5,904 bases of DNA from Nitrospirales bacterium. Its GTDB lineage: Bacteria; Nitrospirota; Thermodesulfovibrionia; Thermodesulfovibrionales; Dissulfurispiraceae. Position 1 is the stretch's first letter. Each line of letters begins with the position of its first letter. Location: positions 1-5,904 of the forward strand of contig JADLDZ010000057.1 of the NCBI GenBank assembly GCA_020846375.1, written 5' to 3'. The notes under the pieces are model-generated. The model was not told where the DNA came from and ran no database searches. It saw nothing but the letters and a program-made list of their open reading frames with translations. The position numbers and the translations under genes were made by a program. This document shows, one piece after another, positions 1 to 5,407 of the stretch.

Positions 1-29
1 CCCATCCCGTAATCCACAATCGCTATCAT
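1..29 (-). CDS. hisH: Imidazole glycerol phosphate synthase subunit HisH, N-terminal fragment
   Basis: Only ten residues fall in the window, reading MIAIVDYGMG from an ATG at 29-27; the gene continues past the left edge. This is the characteristic start of HisH, the class-I glutamine amidotransferase subunit of imidazole glycerol phosphate synthase. HisH supplies ammonia to HisF in the fifth step of histidine synthesis, in the cytoplasm. An AAAGGGG ribosome-binding site lies at 43-37, seven bases before the ATG, which supports this start. The gene diverges from the regulator at 389. Another class-I amidotransferase is possible from so short a piece, but PdxT and PurQ do not normally start this way. 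The assignment rests on recalled family sequence and not on a search. No catalytic residue is visible. Confidence 0.72.
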
Positions 30-66
30 GAATAAACCCCTTTATTTTCCGCTTTTTTGCTTTTTT

Positions 67-75
67 ATTGTATCA
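67..75 (-). promoter_or_regulatory. Candidate extended -10 promoter for hisH
   Basis: On the minus strand the bases at 75-67 read TGATACAAT, an extended -10 element (TGn followed by TACAAT, five of six matches to TATAAT). Transcription would start near 60 and leave a leader of about 30 nt that contains the AAAGGGG site in front of hisH. The bases in the -35 position, 17 bp upstream, read GGAACC and do not resemble TTGACA, so activity would depend on the extended -10 or on an activator. This is a prediction from spacing and sequence only. Confidence 0.3.
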
Positions 76-180
76 CATCCGGAGAAATCGGTTCCGCAGT
101 TTTTATATTCATGAACGGTGAAACATCCCCTCCGCCCGCTCTTTTCCCCGTGGTCGCGCCCCTCCTTCGTAGAAAAACGG

Positions 181-201
181 AATATTGCACTGTGTAATAT
201 T
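181..201. promoter_or_regulatory. 21-bp palindrome, candidate operator O1
   Basis: The half-sites AATATTGCAC (181-190) and GTGTAATATT (192-201) are inverted around a central T at 191 and pair at nine of ten positions. The same half-site core, ATATTGC, forms the palindrome at 308-326; over 21 bp the two agree at 15 positions, which makes chance a poor explanation. Dyads of this size suit a dimeric HTH protein, and the adjacent xre product is the obvious candidate. O1 lies about 106 bp upstream of the predicted hisH transcription start and about 115 bp upstream of the predicted xre start. Binding by the XRE protein is inferred. Confidence 0.5.
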
Positions 202-270
202 TTTTGGCCCGTTCTCCACCCCTCGCTCCCTACGTGTATTTGCCCTGTTTTTTGCGCACTTTCTAGGGTG

Positions 271-299
271 TTGCATAAAAAAACGATAGTTGGTATAGT
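271..299 (+). promoter_or_regulatory. Candidate promoter of the xre gene, extended -10
   Basis: TTGCAT at 271-276 (weak -35; only TTG matches) is followed after 17 bp by TATAGT at 294-299. TG at 291-292 makes this an extended -10, TGGTATAGT. The predicted start is near 306, which gives a leader of about 83 nt before the xre ATG at 389. The -10 box lies inside the inverted repeat 292-306, and the predicted start lies at the edge of the palindrome 308-326. That arrangement would allow repression by occlusion. An alternative, TTGCGC (252-257) with CATAAA (274-279), is weaker. Confidence 0.5.
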
Positions 300-306
300 G
301 GATACC
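292..306. repeat. Short inverted repeat over the xre -10 box
   Basis: GGTAT (292-296) and ATACC (302-306) form a perfect 5-bp inverted repeat with a 5-base spacer. It covers the predicted -10 hexamer at 294-299. It does not share the ATATTGC half-site of the flanking palindromes. It may therefore be a separate site, or a by-product of the promoter sequence. On the minus strand a T-run follows eight bases later, but the stem is too short and AT-rich to call a terminator. Confidence 0.25.
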
Positions 307-307
307 G

Positions 308-326
308 ATATTGCTGATTGCAATAT
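308..326. promoter_or_regulatory. 19-bp palindrome, candidate operator O2
   Basis: ATATTGC (308-314) and GCAATAT (320-326) form a perfect 7-bp inverted repeat with a 5-base spacer, centred at 317. It begins just downstream of the predicted xre start, a typical place for an autorepressor operator. It is related to the palindrome at 181-201 and its centre is 126 bp away, about 12 turns of DNA, so two bound dimers would face the same side and could loop the DNA. Autoregulation is inferred from position and repetition. Confidence 0.5.
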
Positions 327-388
327 TTTTTAATTCATTGTACCATAGATAAAAATCTCCAAAAGAACGGGAGCAGGCCAGGATCGCT

Positions 389-760
389 ATGCTGACAAGG
401 AAGATCAAGAAAACAAAAGAAATCGGTGAACTAGTCAAGAAGCGCAGAAAAGAGCTGGGCATCTCCCAGGAGCGGCTCGCCGAGATGCTGAACGTCACGT
501 ACCAACAGGTCCAACGCTATGAAAACGGAAAGAACAGGCTTAATGTGGAGCATATCCAGATTATCGCCGACGCGCTTTCGGTCCCCATCACCTACTTTTT
601 CAAATTCGATGAAAAGCAGGGTGCGGAGAAGAAGGTGCCCTTCCTGCAGCCGGAGGAGAGAAAGCTGCTCAAGCATTTCAGGAAGGTCAGAAACAACCAG
701 TCAAAGATCCTCGTCATCAATGTGGCGCGCCTTGCATCGAAAGTGGAAAAAGTGGAATAG
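389..760 (+). CDS. XRE (Cro/C1) family helix-turn-helix transcriptional regulator
   Basis: This 123-residue protein has an HTH_3 domain at about residues 12-67. The first HTH helix is near 26-35 (SQERLAEMLN), the recognition helix and following turn are TYQQVQRYENG at 37-47, and the domain ends in the typical IADALSVPITYFF. A hydrophilic linker (72-85) leads to a basic, probably helical tail (87-121) with the PEERKLLKHFRKVRN pattern often seen in short soluble regulators of this family, perhaps for dimerisation. There is no peptidase, cupin or metal-sensing domain, so no ligand can be named. It is rich in lysine (18) and arginine (10). The ATG at 389 is the only in-frame ATG after a stop at 350-352; a modest AGGA lies at 380-383. 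It is divergent from hisH and convergent with comEC, six bases apart. The palindromes upstream suggest autoregulation. Its target genes are unknown. Confidence 0.9.
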   Translation: MLTRKIKKTKEIGELVKKRRKELGISQERLAEMLNVTYQQVQRYENGKNRLNVEHIQIIADALSVPITYFFKFDEKQGAEKKVPFLQPEERKLLKHFRKVRNNQSKILVINVARLASKVEKVE

Positions 761-766
761 GAGGAA

Positions 767-3244
767 TTACCATATGCGGAAAAGCCGCCCGATATTCCTC
801 CATTCCTCCCCACTTTCCCCCGCCTCTCTCATCAGGTAGTCCTTCCACGTCTGCACTTCCAGTCGTCCGTCCTCTCTTTCCCTGATGCCGACCGCGCCGT
901 CCCTGTCCGTCCTGAATACCTGCACGGCGCCGAGCATCCCGAGGGTCTCCCGGTGCGGATGTCCGTACCTGTTCCCCCTGCCGACGCTGATCACCGCGAT
1001 ATGGGGGGCGACCGCGCGGAAGAAATCCGCCCCGGCGGAGAACCTGCTTCCATGGTGAGGAACCTTCAAAACGGCGCTCCGCAGATGATCGCCAAGATGC
1101 AGGAGATCTTCCCCGCCCTCCTGCTCGATATCGCCAGTGAAGAGGAAGGCATTCCGCCTCCCCTGGATTTTCAGTACGAGTGAATCATTATTCATCCCTG
1201 CACGCTCCGTTCCCGCCGTATAAAAGCCCTCATACGCATGGAGGACCGTCAGCGAATATCCCTCTCCTTCGGCCACATCACCCCGCTGTACGCTGCGGCG
1301 CCGTATATCCACGGGGAAACCGCGGTATGTCATCCGGCCGTTGTCCCATATCTCGCCGAGGATAAAATTCCCGGCGACGGAGCGTGCTCCTCCCGCGTGA
1401 TCGGCCTGTCCGTGGGAGAGGACAAGGGCATCTATCCGGCGGATCCCGCGGTAGCGCAAATAGTCCCCCACCTGGAGACCGTTCCTGCCGGTGTCCACCA
1501 CAAGCGTCTTCCCGTCCGGGAGTTCCACCACTGCCGCATCTCCCTGCCCCACATCGAGATAGGTCACCCGGATCCCCCTCTGCCCCGGAGGTTTTGTCAG
1601 GGATACGACAACCAGGACCATGACGGCAACCAGCGCAAGGGGGAGAGCGAGAAATCCCGCCCCCGCACCGCTCCTTTCCGGATTTCTCCTGCGGAAAGCG
1701 AACGCGACCGAGAGGAAGAGAGCTCCATAAAAGACAACGAGAAGAGCGCCGGGAAATGCGGGGACCCTTACCTCGGCAAACCGCCATTGTGCGCACTGCT
1801 GCACGAACGCAAGAACAAGACGGGTGATACCGTCGATGGCGGAGAGGAAAGGGAAGTAGCCGGAAACAAGATACACGAAGGAGGAGAGAAGAGCAGCCGG
1901 AAGGATCAGGAATCCGATCATCGGCGTGATGACGAGATTGGTGAAGGGAGATACGAGGGAGAAGTAGTGAAAATAGTATGCTACCAGGGGTGCGGTGCCA
2001 AGGGTGGCTGCAGCCGACACAAGGACGGAAGTGCGCGTGTATGAAAAGAGGGCGGCCCCGAGGGCGCGGCAGCGCGGGACAAGGGAAGAGAGGGCTCCGG
2101 CAGGGGAGGACGGAGAGTCGTCTCCCGCCGGTCGCACCCTCTTCTCTTCCCCTGCGTCCTGCGCGGCCACCATCCCTATGCAAAGCACCGCAATAAAAGA
2201 AAGCTGGAAGGAGAGATCGAGGAGGGAATCGGGCCGGACGAACACAATGGAAGCGGCGGCGACGAGGAGAGTATTCAGCCAGAACCCCCTCCTTTGCACA
2301 ACAAGACCGCAAAGAAACAGGGCAATCATGAGAAAGGACCGCACAGCGGGGAAGCTCATATCGGAGAGGCCGAGATACCCCGCGATACAGGGAATGCTCA
2401 CGACAGCCGCGATCTGGGAGGGGCTGCAGCAGAGAGTTATCTTCGCCAGCATACGGTAGGGCAGCAGCTTCACCAGCACCATGAGCGTCTTGTACAGGAC
2501 AAGGAGCAGAAGGCCGAAGTGGGCGCCGGAGATGCTCAGGACATGGGCAAGGCCGGTAGCGTTAAAGGAATTGCTCATCTCACGGGGAAGGAGGCTGCGG
2601 TCTCCGGTAACGAGAGACATCAGAAAAGGCGCCGCTTCCGCAGAGAAACGGTCCCGCAGGAAATGGTTCAGCTTCAGCCGCGCCGTTCTGAAGAGACCCG
2701 GGCCGACGGGCCCGAGATCGCGGACCTGCGTCGCATACCCGCCCGGCAGATGCCCGCCGCTCCCCGGGTTCAGGGAAAAGGCGTCGCCGGGAATGCGCAC
2801 CTGCACCGAATAGAGCCTGTTGGGGTCCAGGGCAGTGATACCGGCAACGCGGAGCTCGCTGATGCGCAGCGGAATCCCCTTCCCGTCCTCCGCCGCGCTC
2901 ACCTCCATCACCTGGGAAACAATGCCCGGGGTGGAGGGAAGAGATGCCGCTGAAGCCCTCGCTGTGCCGTGGACCAGGATGCTCTCCCCCGCAAGGTTTT
3001 CCATGGAGGGAGGCGGGAAGTACATCACCTTTGCCCGTAAAAACCCGGCGGCGAAGAAAAGGACAAGCAGAAGAAGGGAAAGGAGCGCCCGTGGAGCGGC
3101 ACGGCCCCGACCGGCCGCCCCTGGCCGCAGACACCCTGCAACGGCAAGGAAAATACCGGACAGGAGAAGAGAAGTAACGGGGAAAAAGCGCTGGAGGAAA
3201 AAGAGGCCTGCCCCCAGGAGGGAGGCGAGGAGATGGATCATCAT
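767..3244 (-). CDS. comEC: ComEC/Rec2 DNA internalisation channel with metallo-beta-lactamase domain
   Basis: The 825-residue, full-length product is the inner-membrane protein that carries single-stranded DNA into the cytoplasm during natural transformation. Residues 1-70 hold membrane segments, and about 25-175 is the DUF4131/OB-like extracellular part. About 205-480 is the Competence domain, with LSISGAHFG at 236-244 and many transmembrane helices; further helices follow to about 550. The C-terminal part, from 560, is a metallo-beta-lactamase fold: DVGQGD 564-569, SHGQADHAGG 610-619, FTGD 702-705 and PHHGS 729-733. In the metal motif, glutamine (613) stands where HxHxDH has its second ligand. 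A hydrophilic, proline/serine-rich loop at 362-390 separates two helices. The start is a double ATG at 3244, 27 bp after glmM, with a G-rich site (AAGGGGGA) upstream, so co-transcription with glmM is likely. No other competence gene is visible, so a role in transformation is inferred from family. Confidence 0.95.
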   Translation of the reverse strand: MMIHLLASLLGAGLFFLQRFFPVTSLLLSGIFLAVAGCLRPGAAGRGRAAPRALLSLLLLVLFFAAGFLRAKVMYFPPPSMENLAGESILVHGTARASAASLPSTPGIVSQVMEVSAAEDGKGIPLRISELRVAGITALDPNRLYSVQVRIPGDAFSLNPGSGGHLPGGYATQVRDLGPVGPGLFRTARLKLNHFLRDRFSAEAAPFLMSLVTGDRSLLPREMSNSFNATGLAHVLSISGAHFGLLLLVLYKTLMVLVKLLPYRMLAKITLCCSPSQIAAVVSIPCIAGYLGLSDMSFPAVRSFLMIALFLCGLVVQRRGFWLNTLLVAAASIVFVRPDSLLDLSFQLSFIAVLCIGMVAAQDAGEEKRVRPAGDDSPSSPAGALSSLVPRCRALGAALFSYTRTSVLVSAAATLGTAPLVAYYFHYFSLVSPFTNLVITPMIGFLILPAALLSSFVYLVSGYFPFLSAIDGITRLVLAFVQQCAQWRFAEVRVPAFPGALLVVFYGALFLSVAFAFRRRNPERSGAGAGFLALPLALVAVMVLVVVSLTKPPGQRGIRVTYLDVGQGDAAVVELPDGKTLVVDTGRNGLQVGDYLRYRGIRRIDALVLSHGQADHAGGARSVAGNFILGEIWDNGRMTYRGFPVDIRRRSVQRGDVAEGEGYSLTVLHAYEGFYTAGTERAGMNNDSLVLKIQGRRNAFLFTGDIEQEGGEDLLHLGDHLRSAVLKVPHHGSRFSAGADFFRAVAPHIAVISVGRGNRYGHPHRETLGMLGAVQVFRTDRDGAVGIREREDGRLEVQTWKDYLMREAGESGEEWRNIGRLFRIW

Positions 3245-3271
3245 GCGGGTCCCCCTTCTGCCGGGGAGATG

Positions 3272-4636
3272 CTACGCGCGGGGCTCTCCCTTTCCCATAT
3301 GAGCGCGTATCACTCCGGCAACCTCCTCCGCCGCCTCTTTCGCAGCAGCAGGGTCTTCGGCTTCCACCATCACCCGGATCTTCATTTCCGTTCCGGAAGG
3401 CCTGACAAGGAGTCTGCCCCTGTCGCCAAGCCTGGCCTCCGCGGCGGCGATGGCGCTGACAACATCGGGAACGCTCTTCAGCTCCTTCCTTTCATGGACG
3501 GGAACATTCAACAGCACCTGCGGATAGAGCTCGATCCCCCCGGTCAGGTCGGAGAGGAGCCGGTTCGTCTTTCTCATCAGGTAGAGTGCCTGCAGCGCGG
3601 TAATCGGGCCGTCGCCGGTGGTGTTATAGTCGAAGGAAACGATATGCCCCGACTGCTCGCCGCCGAGAGTATACCCGCCTTTGAGCATCTCCTCCACCAC
3701 ATAGCGGTCCCCCACCCTGGTGCGCAGCAGCCGGATCCCCTGTGCCCCGAGGAATTTCTCGAGGCCGAGGTTGGACATGACGGTGGCCACTACGGTATCC
3801 CCCTGGAGCTTGCCCTCCTTTTTCAGCCCTGACGCCCATATTCCCATGATCAGGTCGCCGTCCACCACAGAGCCCTTTTCGTCCACCAGGAGGGTCCTGT
3901 CGGCATCCCCATCATGGGCGACCCCGACATGGGCATTATGCTCCCGCACCGCCTGGACAAGGCAATCGAGATGCATCGAACCGCAATTCTCATTGATGTT
4001 GATGCCGTCCGGCCTGTCATTGAGGACGACGACCTCTGCGCCCAGTTCCCGCAGGAGGAGAGGGGTAACCTTATAGGCAGCGCCATTTGCGGTATCCACC
4101 ACCACCTTCAGCCCATCGAGGTCCATCCCCCTCGGTATGGTGGATTTGATGTATTCGATATACCGGCCCGTTGCGTCGTCGAGCCGGAAGGCCCTTCCGA
4201 TCTTTTCACCCGCCGCCCTCCTGGAGGGGAAGTCCTTGCTCGCGATCAGCTCTTCCATTCTCTCTTCCAGTTCGTCGGAAAGCTTGAGGCCGGAGGGAGA
4301 GAAGATCTTGATCCCGTTGTCCTCGAAGGGGTTGTGGGAGGCCGAAATGACGATTCCCGCATCAAGCCGCAGGGCGCGGGTAAGAAAAGCCACCCCCGGC
4401 GTGGGGAGTGGGCCCACGAGAGTGACGTTCATTCCCTTTGAACAGATGCCCGATGTCAGCGCACTCTCGATCATGTACCCCGAAAGCCGGGTATCCTTCC
4501 CGATGAGCACCGTACGCCTCCCGTGCTCCGTGCGCAGGACCGAAGCAATAGCCATGCCGATGCGCAGGACCGTCTCAGGGGTCATGGGAAAGTGGTTCAC
4601 CTTGCCGCGTATGCCATCAGTACCGAACAATTTCAT
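3272..4636 (-). CDS. glmM: Phosphoglucosamine mutase
   Basis: The 454-residue cytoplasmic enzyme converts glucosamine-6-phosphate to glucosamine-1-phosphate for UDP-GlcNAc, and so for peptidoglycan and lipopolysaccharide. All the signatures of the alpha-D-phosphohexomutase family are present and in order: the start MKLFGTDGIRG, the catalytic serine loop ISASHNP (97-103, Ser100 phosphorylated), the metal loop DGDADR (242-247), the sugar-binding GGEQSGH (325-331) and the phosphate-binding RPSGTE (412-417). The serine-loop and GEQSGH versions favour GlmM over ManB/Pgm types, and the length is normal. The ATG at 4636 is preceded by GGGGGA six bases upstream. It lies 117 bp after cdaR and 27 bp before comEC. 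In Firmicutes GlmM binds CdaA and lowers its activity, which fits this neighbourhood; whether it does so here is inference. Confidence 0.97.
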   Translation of the reverse strand: MKLFGTDGIRGKVNHFPMTPETVLRIGMAIASVLRTEHGRRTVLIGKDTRLSGYMIESALTSGICSKGMNVTLVGPLPTPGVAFLTRALRLDAGIVISASHNPFEDNGIKIFSPSGLKLSDELEERMEELIASKDFPSRRAAGEKIGRAFRLDDATGRYIEYIKSTIPRGMDLDGLKVVVDTANGAAYKVTPLLLRELGAEVVVLNDRPDGININENCGSMHLDCLVQAVREHNAHVGVAHDGDADRTLLVDEKGSVVDGDLIMGIWASGLKKEGKLQGDTVVATVMSNLGLEKFLGAQGIRLLRTRVGDRYVVEEMLKGGYTLGGEQSGHIVSFDYNTTGDGPITALQALYLMRKTNRLLSDLTGGIELYPQVLLNVPVHERKELKSVPDVVSAIAAAEARLGDRGRLLVRPSGTEMKIRVMVEAEDPAAAKEAAEEVAGVIRAHMGKGEPRA

Positions 4637-4753
4637 TGAAGTCCCCCGAAAAGAGCTGCAGCGGCGCCGTCCTCATGCAGAGGCGCCCGGATGTTTGTCT
4701 GTTCTCCGCCATCGCGCCCCCGCATGCTGCCTGCGACGGAGTCCCTTTCTTTA
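4637..4753 (-). other. glmM leader between cdaR and glmM, with hairpin and short ORF
   Basis: This 117-bp gap is the longest inside the minus-strand block. GGCGCC occurs at 4682-4687 and 4663-4668 and can pair across a 13-base loop. A 30-codon reading frame starts at an ATG at 4725 (MRGRDGGEQTNIRAPL and so on) and ends in a TGA at 4635-4633 that overlaps the glmM ATG as ATGA. It has no good ribosome-binding site of its own (only AGG close to the ATG). I see no -35/-10 pair and no T-run terminator, so the transcript probably continues through from cdaR. The function of the hairpin and of the short frame is unknown, and both may be chance in GC-rich DNA. Confidence 0.3.
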
Positions 4754-5407
4754 CTATTCCTTCACGCCCGCCTTCCTTATGGAAATATGCAGGGCCACGT
4801 CGTATGCCTTTATCCTGATGTTCTTCCCGTTGAGATTCAGCCGCACATTCTGCGTGATGTCCCCGTCGAGACCGGTGAGGTCCACCGGTTCTGTCCGCAG
4901 GAATGCCACCCGCGCCAACTCGGTCTTTGCTCCTTCCACCATCACGGCAGACGGGTGTATCCTCACGGAGGCGACGCGGTATCCCCTCTCGGGCTCACCG
5001 ATAAGGGATGCCTTGACCGGCACCCTCTTGGTGAGCGACTCGTCGAGGGTGATCCGTATCGAAGTGGGCTCGATCCGCACTACCTCCACGGTCCTAGGGA
5101 CAACAATGGTGCCCTTATCGAAATAGTACACCTCTTCTCCCTTTTTTGCCCCGGACAGGTCAACGAAGACCCCGATATCAGCGGGCTGCAGACCCTTCAA
5201 CAGCCTCTCCTGCCCTTGGATGTTCAGTGTCACGCTCTTTACGCTCTCCCGCAGAAGCTCCAGGCCCCTCGGCACGTTTTTGAAGGTGACAGGGACCACG
5301 AGAGCCATTTCCGAACGCCCGTGATGGGTGACAAAGAACCAGAGCGCAAGGGCCAGGACCACCGAAAGGATCTTCAGGCCCATGTTCCTGAAAATGCCTT
5401 TCCTCAT
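4754..5407 (-). CDS. cdaR: YbbR-like protein CdaR, membrane-anchored regulator of CdaA
   Basis: This 217-residue protein has a short basic N-terminus and one transmembrane helix (about 9-27, ending in WFFV). About 190 residues follow, which would lie outside the membrane. They form two YbbR repeats, roughly 33-121 and 128-212, each beta-rich with the family's VEPTSIRITLDE-like strand (around 111-123) and the HPSAVMVEGAKTEL pattern (151-164). Known CdaR proteins bind and tune the membrane diadenylate cyclase CdaA. The Bacillus protein is about twice as long with more repeats, so this is a short version, which is common outside Firmicutes. The ATG at 5407 overlaps the cdaA stop codon by four bases (ATGA), implying coupled translation; a GAGGG lies about ten bases upstream inside cdaA. 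Its partner role here is inferred from synteny. Confidence 0.9.
   Translation of the reverse strand: MRKGIFRNMGLKILSVVLALALWFFVTHHGRSEMALVVPVTFKNVPRGLELLRESVKSVTLNIQGQERLLKGLQPADIGVFVDLSGAKKGEEVYYFDKGTIVVPRTVEVVRIEPTSIRITLDESLTKRVPVKASLIGEPERGYRVASVRIHPSAVMVEGAKTELARVAFLRTEPVDLTGLDGDITQNVRLNLNGKNIRIKAYDVALHISIRKAGVKE

Larger units (their letters stand above)
30..388. other. Divergent intergenic region between hisH and the xre gene
   Basis: About 360 bp lie between the two divergent starts, and I find no credible gene here. The flanks are AT-rich (30-115 and 271-360), while 120-170 is C-rich on the plus strand. It holds, from the left, the hisH ribosome-binding site and a candidate -10, a 21-bp palindrome at 181-201, the xre promoter at 271-299, and two inverted repeats at 292-306 and 308-326. 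The C-rich part is unexplained. Open frames crossing this region on either strand lack recognisable protein character. I saw no tRNA-like fold, riboswitch core or strong terminator. Confidence 0.6.

Noticed and set aside
97..113. Possible histidine-operon leader peptide upstream of hisH
   Set aside because: The short minus-strand frame there (MFHRS) has a single histidine codon, and no attenuator hairpin pair with a T-run follows.
277..327. Minus-strand terminator formed by the two inverted repeats followed by a run of seven T
   Set aside because: The stems are short and AT-rich and the T-run is separated from the nearest stem by eight bases. The operator interpretation explains the repeats better.
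42..498. Minus-strand frames of 93 and 129 codons crossing the hisH-xre intergenic region
   Set aside because: One runs through the promoter and palindromes and the other into the antisense of xre. Neither has a convincing ribosome-binding site or a recognisable sequence.
776..788. GCGG-AAAAG-CCGC hairpin just after xre as a terminator
   Set aside because: The stem is only four base pairs and there is no T-run on either side.
1278..2312. Long open frame (344 codons) on the minus strand, and several plus-strand frames, inside comEC
   Set aside because: They overlap a full-length ComEC with intact motifs. Their translations are arginine-, proline- and serine-rich, as expected for shifted frames of GC-rich genes, and show no domain.
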